64,000 nucleotides of DNA from an uncultured bacterium. Its GTDB lineage: Bacteria > Calescibacteriota > Calescibacteriia > Calescibacteriales > Calescibacteriaceae. A program made the position numbers and the translations under genes. Location of the stretch: contig CALHPK010000002.1 of the NCBI GenBank assembly GCA_938036315.1, positions 1 through 64,000 of the forward strand. The letters are read 5' to 3'. The notes under the pieces are model-generated. The model was not told the DNA's origin, searched no databases, and saw only the letters and a program-made list of their open reading frames with translations. Shown here in pieces: positions 44,098 through 53,743 of this stretch; within the stretch, counting starts at the first letter, position 1; the number at the start of each line of letters is the position of its first letter.

Positions 44098-44706
44098 CTA
44101 AGAGTTCCTGTTTGGTCTGAGTCCTTCCATAATCATTTGGGAAAACATCCTAGCTATTTCCTGTGGTGAGAACTCTTTTTGTGGGGAGAACCAATGAAAC
44201 ACCCAGTTTACCATACCAAAAATAGCTAAAGCGATTATCTTAGGACTTATATCTTTTCTTATTGCTCCACTTTTTTGCCCCTCCTCTATCACGTTTCTCA
44301 GGATAGCCTCGTAGTTTTTTCTGAGCTTTAGAATTTTTTTCTTCCATTTTTTAGGTAGGGCTCTGTATTCATTGAAGAAAACCGCGGCTCTATCCAGATT
44401 AGATGTAAGAACGTTTATGTGATTGCCGATAAACAATTTTAGCTTTTCATCTGGCTGTATATCTTTTCTCATCAATGAGTTCACTGTGCGAAGGAAGAGT
44501 TTAGACTCTTTATCGATAAGGTGGTATAATATTTCATCTTTGCTTTTTACCCAGTAATATATTGCTCCTTTTTCTAAACCGAGCTTGTCTGATATATCTT
44601 GTATAGAGGTGGCTTCAAAGCCCTTTTTGCTGAAAAGCTTAGCAGCAACATCAAGGATCTCTCTTAACCTATCTTTATATCTCCTTACTTTTTTTCCCCT
44701 CTTCAT
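44098..44706 (-). CDS. TetR family transcriptional regulator
   Basis: Dimeric repressor of 202 residues. The N-terminal helix-turn-helix (about 11-58) reads ILDVAAKLFSKKGFEATSIQDISDKLGLEKGAIYYWVKSK, with the classic F-x-T-S/T-I-x-D-I-x segment. The C-terminal ligand domain resembles the fatty-acid/acyl-CoA responsive group (FMVNWVFHWFSPQKEFSPQEIA), typical of regulators of acyl-CoA genes; this is only suggestive. It is divergent from pstB, with the two start regions about 110 bases apart. Acyl-CoA genes lie elsewhere in the window. Confidence 0.9.
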   Translation of the reverse strand: MKRGKKVRRYKDRLREILDVAAKLFSKKGFEATSIQDISDKLGLEKGAIYYWVKSKDEILYHLIDKESKLFLRTVNSLMRKDIQPDEKLKLFIGNHINVLTSNLDRAAVFFNEYRALPKKWKKKILKLRKNYEAILRNVIEEGQKSGAIRKDISPKIIALAIFGMVNWVFHWFSPQKEFSPQEIARMFSQMIMEGLRPNRNS

Positions 44707-44815
44707 CTGATTTTACAATGTCTTTTAAATATAAATTTTGGAATTTTCGGAAAATTTCATCTTTCAAATAGGAATAGTTTACTTTAGTAGATTTGATGAG
44801 ATTTTTAAAAGATTT

Positions 44816-45667
44816 ATGCTTTATGTACAGAAAGAGGTAAAAAGTTTATTGACAAAAAGGGAAGCGGCGGACATATCAGATATAGATCATTACGAAGAGT
44901 CGAATGAAGATATAAAGATTCAAGTTGTCAATCTTAATTTTTTTTATGGAACAAAGCAGGCGATAAAGAACGTAAATGTTGATATATACCGAAACAGAAT
45001 AACTGCAATAATGGGACCATCAGGATGTGGTAAGACAACCTTCTTAAGATGCATCAATAGAATGCACGACTTTTACAAAGATATAAGATATGATGGCTCG
45101 ATATACCTTTATCCAGAGAAAATAAATATAATAGATAAAAAAGTGGACCCTATACAGATCAGGATGAGGTTCGGAATGGTCTTTCAGAAACCAAATCCAT
45201 TTCCTAAATCCATATATGAAAATGTAGCTTATGGGCTGAGAATAAGGGGAGTGAAAGATAAAAATGTATTAGATGAGAAAGTTGAGGAGGCTCTGCGGAA
45301 CACAGCCCTGTGGGAGGAAGTTAAAGATAGATTGCATGAAAACGCATATACTCTCTCAGGTGGACAACAACAGCGCCTTTGCTTAGCAAGAGCAATAGCT
45401 GTTGATCCAGATATACTTTTGCTCGATGAGCCTACCTCTGCTTTAGATCCAATATCAACCGCAAAAATAGAAGAGCTACTCCTACAGCTGAAAAATAAAT
45501 TGACAATCATCATCGTAACACACAGCATCCATCAAGCTTCCAGAGTCTCAGATTATACAATGTTTATGTACTTCGGAGAATTAATAGAATATGATAGAAC
45601 TCAAAAAATATTTATCAATCCATCTCATAAACTCACAGAAAAGTTTATCTCCGGAGCATTCGGTTAA
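44816..45667 (+). CDS. pstB: Phosphate ABC transporter ATP-binding protein
   Basis: ATPase of the high-affinity phosphate importer. From the ATG at 44816 the protein has 283 residues; an upstream TTG at 44738 would extend it into the tetR promoter region. Motifs are Walker [10 protein letters not shown], the PstB-specific [10 protein letters not shown]-loop [17 protein letters not shown], signature [14 protein letters not shown], Walker [14 protein letters not shown] and the switch His in VTHS. The first 30 residues are an unusual acidic extension. pstSCA and phoU are not nearby, so the subunit is encoded apart from its permease. Confidence 0.92.
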   Translation: MLYVQKEVKSLLTKREAADISDIDHYEESNEDIKIQVVNLNFFYGTKQAIKNVNVDIYRNRITAIMGPSGCGKTTFLRCINRMHDFYKDIRYDGSIYLYPEKINIIDKKVDPIQIRMRFGMVFQKPNPFPKSIYENVAYGLRIRGVKDKNVLDEKVEEALRNTALWEEVKDRLHENAYTLSGGQQQRLCLARAIAVDPDILLLDEPTSALDPISTAKIEELLLQLKNKLTIIIVTHSIHQASRVSDYTMFMYFGELIEYDRTQKIFINPSHKLTEKFISGAFG

Positions 45668-45692
45668 ACTTAGCATAACCTAAAAGCATCAT

Positions 45693-45720
45693 TAATCTAA
45701 AAACAGTAATCTAAAAACAA
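45693..45720. repeat. 14-nt tandem duplication
   Basis: TAATCTAAAAACAG (45693-45706) is followed directly by TAATCTAAAAACAA (45707-45720), shortly after the pstB stop codon. The rest of the gap to cdsA is a purine-rich AT tract with no gene. Confidence 0.8.
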
Positions 45721-45895
45721 TTAGTAAATAAAGAAAGAAAGAAAATGATAATCAATAGAAATAGTAATCAATAATGAAGAAGATAGATAAATAAAGTATA
45801 TCACGAATAAGTTAAGTAATAATAAAAAATATCAACAAAGAGAGTAAACGATAATAACTGAATAAATGATAGAGGTTAAGTAAAGATAAAGGAAA

Positions 45896-46786
45896 ATGAT
45901 AAAGGGGAACAAGAATAAGGATAAGGAAAGAGAATTCGATATTGATGAGCTTGTAAAAAGGGTTGCCTCCGGTGTTATGTTGGGAGGGTTAGCCCTTGCT
46001 GTATCAATATGGGGAGGATTCCCTTTCACTCTTTTTGTTGCTATATTCGTTTTGTTAGGATCAATTGAGATTTACAACCTTCTGGAAATGAAGGGGGAAA
46101 CTCCTTACAGAGAAGTAGGAATATTGATCTCATGTCTTCTCCCTTTTGCGGCTTATTTTTTTCATCCGGAGATTCTTTTTGGTCTATTGTCATTTTCCAT
46201 TATAGCCATCTTTATGGTTCAGATAATATCTCGGGAATACAAAGGAGCAATAGAGAAAGTTCTTATGACTTTTTTTGGAATAGTATATATTGGATGGCTT
46301 GGCGGAGCTCACGCTATTATGCTCAGAAATATATCAAGGGAAGTAGGAGAGCAAAATTTTGCAAAGATTGAAACTGGTCTCTTCTTTTTTATATTTACAG
46401 TCGCTTCAACCGTAGCAGGTGATATAGGTGCTTATTTTGCCGGTAAGAAATTTGGAAAAATTAAGATTGCAGAAAAAATATCTCCTGGAAAAACTCTGGA
46501 AGGATTTATCGGTGGGCTTGCATTTGGAGTAGCTATTGCTGTTATCCTTAGATTGATTTTCGCTCCCAAAGGTGGTATATTCACTTATGCAGTTTTAGGA
46601 GCTGTGATTGTTCTTGTAGGACTTATAGGAGATTTGGCAGAATCCGCACTAAAAAGAGATGTTCATATTAAGGATTCAGGTTTCCTGATCCCAGGCCATG
46701 GCGGAGTTCTCGATAGAGTAGATAGCGTAATTTTTTCAGTCCCTACAGTTTACTACATCTCAAAATACCTGATAAGAACACTATAG
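45896..46786 (+). CDS. cdsA: Phosphatidate cytidylyltransferase
   Basis: Integral membrane enzyme making CDP-diacylglycerol from phosphatidate and CTP. The 296-residue protein has a charged N-terminus, then about eight hydrophobic helices. The C-terminal CDS signature is clear: ESALKRDVHIKDSGFLIPGH followed by GGVLDRVDS (about 247-275). An additional conserved GDIGAYFAGKKFGK lies near 178-191. AAAGGAAA precedes the ATG. It converges on ahcY. uppS, dxr and rseP, its frequent neighbours, are absent. Confidence 0.95.
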   Translation: MIKGNKNKDKEREFDIDELVKRVASGVMLGGLALAVSIWGGFPFTLFVAIFVLLGSIEIYNLLEMKGETPYREVGILISCLLPFAAYFFHPEILFGLLSFSIIAIFMVQIISREYKGAIEKVLMTFFGIVYIGWLGGAHAIMLRNISREVGEQNFAKIETGLFFFIFTVASTVAGDIGAYFAGKKFGKIKIAEKISPGKTLEGFIGGLAFGVAIAVILRLIFAPKGGIFTYAVLGAVIVLVGLIGDLAESALKRDVHIKDSGFLIPGHGGVLDRVDSVIFSVPTVYYISKYLIRTL

Positions 46787-46860
46787 AGTATGAATTTTAT
46801 GATCTACACGCTGTATTTTTTATTTTCACATTCGTTCTTACTTATTCATACTTGCAATTT

Positions 46861-48093
46861 CTATGTTCCCTCCTCCCAGGATGATAAATATTTTATCTGT
46901 TCTGGGGTGAGTTTTTCTATCTTTATATTCATAGTTTTGAGTTTGAGTTCTGCAACGTATGAGTCTATCTCGGGTGGTACTTTGTAGACCCTCTTCTCTA
47001 ATTTTTCCCAGTTTTCGGCAATGAATTTCACTGAAAGTGCCTGGTTTGCAAAGGACATATCCATAACCGCAGAGGGATGTCCCTCCGCAGATGCAAGATT
47101 TACAAGTCTCCCACCTGCCAGCAGATATATCCTTTTCCCATTTATCAAAAATTCTTCGACAAATGGTCTTATCTCTCTTGATGGGAATAATTCCCTCATT
47201 TTTGCTACTTCTATCTCGACATCAAAATGTCCAGAATTTGCAAGTATAGCTCCATCTTTCATCTTCATTATATTCTCAATCTTTATCACAGATTTGTTAC
47301 CAGTAACAGTTACAAATATATCACCTTTTTCGCTTGCAGAATCCATATCGGTCACCTCAAATCCGTCCATTACTGCTTCAAGGGCTCTTATTGGGTCGAC
47401 TTCAACTACTATAACATGGGCTCCCATACCTTTAGCCCTCATTGCAACTCCTTTACCACACATTCCGTATCCAGCTACGACAAATTTTTTGCCGGCTAGC
47501 AGTATATTAGTCGCTCGTAGAATTCCGTCTATTGTACTTTGCCCAGTTCCATATCTATTATCAAAAAGATGTTTAGTTTGGGCATCGTTAACAGCTATTA
47601 CTGGGAACTTTAGAACGCCTGCCTTTTCCATAGCCTTAAGCCTTATTACTCCTGTTGTAGTCTCTTCAGTTCCTCCCATAACCACTATATTTTTTTTATG
47701 TGCAGTAGAATTCAGATCAGCCCCGTCATCGACTATAATATCTGGTTTTTTATCTAAAACTGCTTCTATGTGCTCATAGTATTTCTGTGTTGACTCACCT
47801 TTTATTGCGTAAACATCGATACCCTCTGATACCAGGTACGCTGATACATCATCTTGAGTTGAAAGAGGATTTGAAGCACAGAGATAAACATCTGCTCCTG
47901 CTGATTTTAGAGTGAGCACTAGGTTAGCTGTTTCGGTTGTGACATGTAGGCAACATCCAATCTTGAGTCCCCTTAATACCTTACTTTTTTCGAAGTCTTC
48001 TTTTATTAGTCTTAGAACTGGCATTTGACCTGATGCCCATTCAACCCTTCTTTTCCCCAAATCCTTAAGTCCCATATCTTTTATATCCGGCAT
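46861..48093 (-). CDS. ahcY: Adenosylhomocysteinase
   Basis: NAD-dependent hydrolase splitting S-adenosylhomocysteine into adenosine and homocysteine, thus clearing the product inhibitor of methyltransferases. The 410-residue protein has [15 protein letters not shown] (substrate-binding), DDGADL (about 137-142), the catalytic [18 protein letters not shown] (about 186-203), NAD-binding [16 protein letters not shown] and a C-terminal [13 protein letters not shown]. The length is the short bacterial/archaeal type that lacks the insertion of longer bacterial forms. AAGGAGG lies 11-12 bases before the ATG. No SAH riboswitch was seen upstream. Confidence 0.96.
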   Translation of the reverse strand: MPDIKDMGLKDLGKRRVEWASGQMPVLRLIKEDFEKSKVLRGLKIGCCLHVTTETANLVLTLKSAGADVYLCASNPLSTQDDVSAYLVSEGIDVYAIKGESTQKYYEHIEAVLDKKPDIIVDDGADLNSTAHKKNIVVMGGTEETTTGVIRLKAMEKAGVLKFPVIAVNDAQTKHLFDNRYGTGQSTIDGILRATNILLAGKKFVVAGYGMCGKGVAMRAKGMGAHVIVVEVDPIRALEAVMDGFEVTDMDSASEKGDIFVTVTGNKSVIKIENIMKMKDGAILANSGHFDVEIEVAKMRELFPSREIRPFVEEFLINGKRIYLLAGGRLVNLASAEGHPSAVMDMSFANQALSVKFIAENWEKLEKRVYKVPPEIDSYVAELKLKTMNIKIEKLTPEQIKYLSSWEEGT

Positions 48094-48310
48094 ACCTCAG
48101 CATACCTCCTTTTTATCAGTTTAAAACTTTTACAAAATAGAGTGAATTACAAAATAAAACAGATTTACAAGATCATATAGATATAGATATAGATAAGCAA
48201 CCTTAGCGCATATTTAGTGTATTTTAGTGTATAAGTATAAATTATACAGAACCTACGACTGGATTTAGAGTATAGCCAGATAAGAAAGGGTGCTTACAAT
48301 GAAGGGAGTT

Positions 48311-49966
48311 TTACAAAGTTATTGGAACAATAAGAAGTTTGACCACAAGCTTATCTTCTGTTAGTGAAGGGAAAAGTATAAAAGCTGATGTTTGCCTTCT
48401 TGATAGAGTAATTTTGGGGTTTGTCCCAGAAATTGAGCCAGTCGTCTTAGGGATGGAAATCCATGTGCTGTAAAGTGGAATAGAAACTTTAAGATCCGCA
48501 GTAAAGGGAGAAAAGTAGGCAATAACCGGCATCCCGTCATCTGTGACTGCCAAAGAAACACCTGCTGTTCCTTGCTGATATATCCCTTTCCCCCCTCCGT
48601 CAACTCTTACAAACCTTGATGTGAAAATTTCTTCACCGTCCTCACTCCTTATTTTTGATATCATACCATACTCGACTGCTCTGCTAGGTCTTAGATCAAG
48701 GTAATAAGCTATATGGATATTGCCAAATCTATCAGCACCAGCAGATATATGAGATATATTCTCTCTGAACGGATAAGCCTCGTATCTGAACAAGGGGTAG
48801 TAGACCACAGAAACTTCAGTAGGGTAGGATAGGGAGCTATGTAAGTATAGCTCAGATGGAGATTTCACATAATATGTTACTGGGGAGAAGGTATCTTCTG
48901 AAGTTTTTGCATATACTCCCTGTACGATTCTGAATGGTTGTGGGAGAGAAACTTTGAGTAATGCTCCCATTGCAGGAACACATTGGTTTAGCTCGGGGTC
49001 TCGCCTATCATAAGCGATGAATATTCTATCAGATGATTCTAATTTTGTTGTGTAGGTACTGATATCTGATGGCCAGATGGGTTCGGTTTGTTTGAATTCT
49101 ATCCAGAAAGCTCGATTATCTATAGGGTCGTAAAGAGCAATTCCTGTCATCTGAATTCTGTTTCTTGTGAATGAGCTGAGAAAATCAAGCGAAAAGCTCT
49201 CTTTGGATATAAGCGGGTTACAAGATGGGTCAATCTGGTTCTTTAAAGCCTGTTCACTTTGGCCAAAGTAATATATATATCCATATGAAAAATCGCTGTT
49301 TTCTTTTTCATCCACTTGTTGAGAGCAAATTTTAATATCTTTGTTGCGTTCTTCTCCTGGGGTAAAGCTACCTATAACTATTCCTTTCTTTTTGCTATCA
49401 AAGAATACAACCGCAATCTTTTTTGATTGTGGTAAGTATCCTGCTTTGACAAGCGGAATTTCTGTTTCCCATTTTTTTATAACCCTGCATCTCCAGAGCC
49501 CCTGAGAATCTTTGAAGGCTTCCTTCAATAGATAATACTTTGGGACTTTATCTGCAGTGGAAGAGGATAGATATACTATATGAAGTTTATCTCCAACAAA
49601 GAATATGCTTGGGTTTTTTCCAGCTACAAAGTCCTTTATAGTTTCTGGTGGATCAATAGATTCTGACTTCCAGTTCCCATCCAAATCCAGATACAGGTAA
49701 AATAGAGCTCCCTGAAACGTGTCCCATATAGCAACATGTGGGAAATCATTTTCGTCAAGTAAGAAGTCCCACTGTCTAAAATCTGGGAACGAAGGAGATT
49801 TTATTACGTAGATATCTCCGGATTTTAGGTTAAGTGGTAAAACACCTTCTTCGAGCCTGAATCCCTTCCATGATCTTCCGCATTCAACCAGCAGGAAGGA
49901 AATCAAGGTCAAAGTTAATACAGATGTGGGCAATCTGAGTGATTTTATCCTGTATTTTTTCTGCAT
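48311..49966 (-). CDS. Predicted lipoprotein with beta-rich propeller-like body, 551 aa
   Basis: Exported protein. The N-terminal signal (about 10-29) ends in LLVEC, an imperfect lipobox, so lipid anchoring is probable but not certain. The rest is rich in short beta strands with recurring aromatic/aspartate patterns (FVGDKLHIVYLSSST, GNIHIAYYLDLRPSRAVEYG, DDGMPVIAYFSP) that recall sialidase-like or other propeller blades. No catalytic motif was recognised. There are no close partners: ahcY lies 217 bases further on the same strand and the GcvH-like gene is divergent. The function is unknown. Confidence 0.65.
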   Translation of the reverse strand: MQKKYRIKSLRLPTSVLTLTLISFLLVECGRSWKGFRLEEGVLPLNLKSGDIYVIKSPSFPDFRQWDFLLDENDFPHVAIWDTFQGALFYLYLDLDGNWKSESIDPPETIKDFVAGKNPSIFFVGDKLHIVYLSSSTADKVPKYYLLKEAFKDSQGLWRCRVIKKWETEIPLVKAGYLPQSKKIAVVFFDSKKKGIVIGSFTPGEERNKDIKICSQQVDEKENSDFSYGYIYYFGQSEQALKNQIDPSCNPLISKESFSLDFLSSFTRNRIQMTGIALYDPIDNRAFWIEFKQTEPIWPSDISTYTTKLESSDRIFIAYDRRDPELNQCVPAMGALLKVSLPQPFRIVQGVYAKTSEDTFSPVTYYVKSPSELYLHSSLSYPTEVSVVYYPLFRYEAYPFRENISHISAGADRFGNIHIAYYLDLRPSRAVEYGMISKIRSEDGEEIFTSRFVRVDGGGKGIYQQGTAGVSLAVTDDGMPVIAYFSPFTADLKVSIPLYSTWISIPKTTGSISGTNPKITLSRRQTSAFILFPSLTEDKLVVKLLIVPITL

Positions 49967-50183
49967 AGATAATAATTTAATCTTCTGAATAAATTAGTGA
50001 AAAATTAGCCGATTGCGTAGGGGCTACCACCTGAGGTGTTTTGCAGTTCTGTACTTTACATAATGTCCCTTATCGGAATTAAACCCATTATTCGGAATAA
50101 AACCCATCTCCCCCCTGATTTCTGAGAAAATTTTTTGAAAAAAAACAAAAATATATAAAAAATAATTTAAAACCATAAAAACT

Positions 50184-50585
50184 ATGAAGATACCAAAGAA
50201 TCTCTCTTTTTCAGAAGAACATGTCTGGATTGCAAAGAAAGGTAAAAACAGGGTCAGAATCGGAACTACGGAATACTTACTCTCAAAACTCGATAGCATC
50301 GACGAAATAAGAATTGAAGAAGGACTAGAAGAAGGCAGTGAAATAGAAGTTGGAGATCTGATCTGTGAAATCATATCAGGTAAAGACTCCACAGAAATCA
50401 TCTCCCCAATCTCAGGCAAAATAGTGAGAATAAATTCTGAGCTCCTCCAGGATCCACAAATAATTACTGAATCCCCTTACTCAGACGGATGGATATTCGA
50501 AATAGAAGTAGAAAAAGGCAATATGAGCCATTTTAAGTTATTAACACCAGCGGAATACAAAAAATTTATTGAAGAAATTGATTGA
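50184..50585 (+). CDS. GcvH-like lipoyl-domain protein
   Basis: Small 133-residue protein of the glycine-cleavage H family. The barrel-sandwich fold is recognisable: SEEHVWIAKKG at the start, RIGTTEYLL, then EISGKDS-type loop, SPISGKIVRIN and PYSDGWIFEIEV. Aligning SGKDSTEIISP to the canonical S-V-K-A-A-S-D-I-Y-S-P places Lys67 at the lipoylation position, though the flanking ESVKA is not conserved (IISGKD). It could be a working H protein or a related lipoyl carrier for lipoate synthesis or sulfur metabolism. No gcvT, gcvP or lipoate ligase gene is present in the window. Confidence 0.75.
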   Translation: MKIPKNLSFSEEHVWIAKKGKNRVRIGTTEYLLSKLDSIDEIRIEEGLEEGSEIEVGDLICEIISGKDSTEIISPISGKIVRINSELLQDPQIITESPYSDGWIFEIEVEKGNMSHFKLLTPAEYKKFIEEID

Positions 50586-50623
50586 TTGCGCACCGAGTGT
50601 TTGCAACAGAGGAAATTGATTGA
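50571..50623 (+). repeat. 15-nt direct repeat copying the 3' end of the GcvH-like gene
   Basis: GAAGAAATTGATTGA (50571-50585), which encodes the last codons and stop, recurs with one change as GAGGAAATTGATTGA at 50609-50623, 38 bases downstream in untranslated DNA. Confidence 0.7.
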
Positions 50624-50727
50624 AAATATAAAAATTGATAAAAAAATACAAAAATTGGAAAATATAATATTGGGAGATTCTTTTTTTTTTTTCTAAAGTG
50701 TGAAAACTTTGTAAAAGTAAAGAAAGT

Positions 50728-52284
50728 ATGCTACATAATAAAGAAGTATCCTATTCGCCCTTGCCAAAAGAAGTACCAGTAGATCTTGGTGGTAACGGTG
50801 TTTACCTTCCGGAACTGGGAATAAGGTCAATCCAAGATACATCAAAAAAAATTCTGAAGATACTAAAGACTGCACCAGCAAGAATACCAGAAGAAAAAAG
50901 AAGTACCATTTTCTTAAAGAGGTTTATAAACACCGCTGCTTTAATCTTTGCAGATATATTGGCTATATCTGCGGTCCATATTCTTGCAGTTGGGAAAAGC
51001 TTAAATCTGCAAATTATGGTTCCTATTTTTTTGTTCTCTGCTCTATCTGGAAATCTTTACTCAAAAAAATTCCCATTTTGGGATGAGTTTGTAAAGCTCA
51101 TAAAAGTATCAGCTCTTTCTACCCTGCTCTATATGGGATATCTATTGATATCTGGCAAAAATGTGAATATTTTATTTGCTGGAATATTATTGAGTGGGAT
51201 ATCTTTACTGTCTACTTTTATAAGATTCGTAGTTAAGGAGCTTCTGTGGATATTCGGAGTGAGATTTAAGGTACTTATAATAGGTGGGGGACTCGGGGGA
51301 CAAAAAATTATAAGGGCTCTAGACTCAGAAAGGGGGCTAGGATATGAAATCATAGGAGTACTCGATGACGATAGAACAAAACAATGGAAGCCAATAGGCA
51401 AATTCAGGGGAAGAGATGTCCTCATCATAGGGAGATCAGAGGATATCTGGGATATACTTCAGGAATCCCAAGTTGATGAAGTCATCCTTGCTATTCCATC
51501 ACTAGGAGATAAAGTCCTCACAGCTTTAGCTATACACCTTCAGAAGTTTGTTCCAGTCGTAACTATTGTGCCAGATATGTTTGGACTTCCAACTACAGTT
51601 GAGGTCGGGCACTTTTTTGGTGAACAAAGTATCTTTCTTTCTGTAAAAAACAATCTTTCAAACCCAGTAAATCGTCTACTCAAGGAATTATTCGATAAAA
51701 TTGTCGGAACGATAATTTTCCTAACACTTGCTATTCCCATCATTATCATAGCTATTCTCATAAAAATTGACTCTCCGGGACCTATTTTCTTTGCCCATGA
51801 GCGAGTGGGGAAAAACGGTAAAAGATTCAAGTGCCTGAAATTTAGAACTATGTATGTAAATAACGAGGAGATCCTAAGAGAATATCTCAAGAATCATCCA
51901 GAAATCTTTGATTACTATACTAAAACAGGTAAGATTCCTGGGGAGGATCCGAGAGTAACCCGGATTGGCAGATTTTTGAGAAAATTTTCCCTCGATGAGT
52001 TGCCCCAGATCATAAATGTTCTGAAGGGGGATATGAGCCTAGTTGGCCCGCGTCCTTTAGTTCCAACGGAAGTCGAGTTCTGTAAAGAGTACTACATGGA
52101 ATGGGCAAAGTATGTGAAACCAGGGATGACTGGTCTTGCTCAAGTTATGGGCAGAGCAAAAATATCGCATATTGACAAGAATATGATTTCAATATGGTAT
52201 GTGAGAAATTGGTCTCTTTGGCTTGATATTACAATTCTGCTCAAGACGGCAAAAGTTGTTCTCACAGCAGAGGGAGCTTATTAG
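50728..52284 (+). CDS. Undecaprenyl-phosphate sugar phosphotransferase (WcaJ-like)
   Basis: Polyisoprenyl-phosphate hexose-1-phosphate transferase that starts a surface polysaccharide repeat unit on undecaprenyl phosphate. The 518-residue protein has four hydrophobic helices (about 65-180), a CoA-binding-like Rossmann domain (LIIGGGLGGQKIIRAL) and a further helix near 325-345. The catalytic domain follows with FKCLKFRTMY, KFSLDELPQIINVLKGDMSL, VGPRPL and YVKPGMTGLAQVMGR. This full layout is the WcaJ/WbaP class. The donor (UDP-glucose or -galactose type) is undetermined. gmhA begins directly after the stop codon. Confidence 0.93.
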   Translation: MLHNKEVSYSPLPKEVPVDLGGNGVYLPELGIRSIQDTSKKILKILKTAPARIPEEKRSTIFLKRFINTAALIFADILAISAVHILAVGKSLNLQIMVPIFLFSALSGNLYSKKFPFWDEFVKLIKVSALSTLLYMGYLLISGKNVNILFAGILLSGISLLSTFIRFVVKELLWIFGVRFKVLIIGGGLGGQKIIRALDSERGLGYEIIGVLDDDRTKQWKPIGKFRGRDVLIIGRSEDIWDILQESQVDEVILAIPSLGDKVLTALAIHLQKFVPVVTIVPDMFGLPTTVEVGHFFGEQSIFLSVKNNLSNPVNRLLKELFDKIVGTIIFLTLAIPIIIIAILIKIDSPGPIFFAHERVGKNGKRFKCLKFRTMYVNNEEILREYLKNHPEIFDYYTKTGKIPGEDPRVTRIGRFLRKFSLDELPQIINVLKGDMSLVGPRPLVPTEVEFCKEYYMEWAKYVKPGMTGLAQVMGRAKISHIDKNMISIWYVRNWSLWLDITILLKTAKVVLTAEGAY

Positions 52285-52890
52285 ATGTTTGAGGAACAAA
52301 TCAGTAAGCTTTTTCGGGATTCCATTTTGGTGAAAGAAAAGATTTTAGGCGATAAAAATTTTATTAAGCTAATTTCTACAGTTGCTCAAGAGATTATACG
52401 AGCTTTCCGGAGGAAGAATAAAGTCCTTCTGTGTGGTAATGGTGGTTCTGCTGCTGATGCCCAACATATTGCAGCCGAGCTCAGTGGAAAATTTTACATA
52501 GATAGGGAGCCTTTATTTGCTGAAGCTTTACATGTTAATACTTCATATCTTACTGCGGTAGCCAATGATTACTCTTATGAAGAGGTGTTTGCCCGGCTCG
52601 TAAAAGCCAAAGGTAGCAGTGGAGATGTTCTCATTGCAATCTCAACTTCTGGAAACTCTCCCAATGTTATAAAAGCTATTGAGACAGCAAATTTAATGGG
52701 GATGATAACTGTGGGATTAACCGGCTCAGACGGGGGAAAGATGAATGGCATATGTAAGTATCTATTAAAGGTCCCTTCCAATCAGACTCCGCGAATTCAA
52801 GAGGCACACATTACAATAGGGCACATAATTTGCGAATTAGTAGAGAAGGAGCTTTTTCTGAAAAGTAAATCTGAGTTTTCTGATTTTTAA
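52285..52890 (+). CDS. gmhA: Phosphoheptose isomerase
   Basis: Converts sedoheptulose-7-phosphate to heptose-7-phosphate, the first step of ADP-heptose for the LPS core. The 201-residue SIS-domain protein has LLCGNGGSAADAQHIAAELSG (about 50-70), AISTSGNSPNVIKAI (about 116-130) and the C-terminal zinc-site segment QEAHITIGHIICELVE. Length is normal. Its ATG follows the stop of the WcaJ-like gene without a gap, so translation is coupled. The GT9 gene at 18.7 kb would use the final ADP-heptose. Confidence 0.93.
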   Translation: MFEEQISKLFRDSILVKEKILGDKNFIKLISTVAQEIIRAFRRKNKVLLCGNGGSAADAQHIAAELSGKFYIDREPLFAEALHVNTSYLTAVANDYSYEEVFARLVKAKGSSGDVLIAISTSGNSPNVIKAIETANLMGMITVGLTGSDGGKMNGICKYLLKVPSNQTPRIQEAHITIGHIICELVEKELFLKSKSEFSDF

Positions 52891-52933
52891 AAATTCTCTG
52901 AAGGCAAGCAATAAGAATATATAACTAATAACT

Positions 52934-53743
52934 ATGCGGAAAGTCCTGCTTTTATTGATATTACTTGTAAAGCCCGCATCTGCTATAGCTGAGTACACAG
53001 ATGAGATTGTAGCTGTAGTCGGGAATAGACCCGTATCTCAGAGCCTTGTAGCATCTGTGATGAAGGTTTTTAATATCCAGGATGAAGATGAGGCTTTAGA
53101 TTTTATTATAACTTCATTTATAGTTCTTGATTACGCATCAAAGCGCGGGATAAATATTTCAGATGATGAAATAGAAAAAAATGTGCTCAGGTTCTCAAAA
53201 ATGGAAGATAGAGCATCATTTGAAAAGTTTCTCCTATCCCTGGGAATGACCCTTGATGAGTACAAAAATTTTGCTAAGGCAAGATATATAGCTGATCAAA
53301 TATTTATTGAGTTAGGAGGAAACTTTCTCATATCCGATCAGGACCTTTATAGTTTCTACCAAAAGAATGAAAAGAAAGTAAGAGAGGCATTCGAAAGGAG
53401 ATATGTTCTCTACACAGAAATTGATAATATTCAGGGTGAAAGTAAAAACAATGATATTCAGAATTTTAGAACTTTGGGATGGGTTAGAAGAGGAGAACTA
53501 TTACCTGATTTCGAGAACGCTATTTTCTCGTCCACAACCACTGGCATCTGCTCGCTCCAAAAAGAAGGAAAGACTTTCATTTTTTTTGTGAAAGACATAG
53601 ATATTCCCGATTTTCCATATCTTAAAAATACCATAGAATTCAGAGAATTTTACATTAGAGAAAAATACAAGGAGGTATTTGGGAAATGGGTAGAACTGCA
53701 AAAACAGAAAATATCCGTAAAGGTAAAGAATCAGAAAAAATAA
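52934..53743 (+). CDS. SurA-like periplasmic chaperone without clear PPIase domain
   Basis: Exported 269-residue protein with a signal peptide (1-19, ending ASAIAE). The following segment EIVAVVGNRPVSQSLVASVM and a helical block up to about 165 (LSLGMTLDEYKNFAKARYIADQIF) match the SurA N-terminal chaperone domain. The part after 165 is too short and divergent for a normal parvulin domain, although LGWVRRGELLPDFENAIFS (about 183-201) recalls its central motif. A role in outer-membrane protein folding is likely. Its last 58 bases overlap the beginning of pdxA. Confidence 0.78.
   Translation: MRKVLLLLILLVKPASAIAEYTDEIVAVVGNRPVSQSLVASVMKVFNIQDEDEALDFIITSFIVLDYASKRGINISDDEIEKNVLRFSKMEDRASFEKFLLSLGMTLDEYKNFAKARYIADQIFIELGGNFLISDQDLYSFYQKNEKKVREAFERRYVLYTEIDNIQGESKNNDIQNFRTLGWVRRGELLPDFENAIFSSTTTGICSLQKEGKTFIFFVKDIDIPDFPYLKNTIEFREFYIREKYKEVFGKWVELQKQKISVKVKNQKK
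53669..53675 (+). promoter_or_regulatory. Ribosome binding site for pdxA inside the SurA-like gene
   Basis: AAGGAGG at 53669-53675 stands ten bases before the ATG at 53686. It supports the early pdxA start and therefore the 58-base overlap with the preceding gene. Confidence 0.7.

Noticed and set aside
46788-46851. Inverted repeat GTATGAAT/ATTCATAC between cdsA and ahcY as terminator
   Set aside because: The loop would be 48 bases and the stem is short and AT-rich, with no adjacent T-run.
47021-47779. 252-residue ORF antisense to ahcY
   Set aside because: ahcY on the other strand is a highly conserved enzyme. The antisense product has low-complexity S/T/I/P composition and no domain.
48150-48260. 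AT repeats (GATATAGATATAGATA and TTTAGTGTATTTTAGTGTA) upstream of ahcY region as regulatory array
   Set aside because: Low-complexity sequence expected at this base composition, and it lies between two same-strand genes without a recognisable site.
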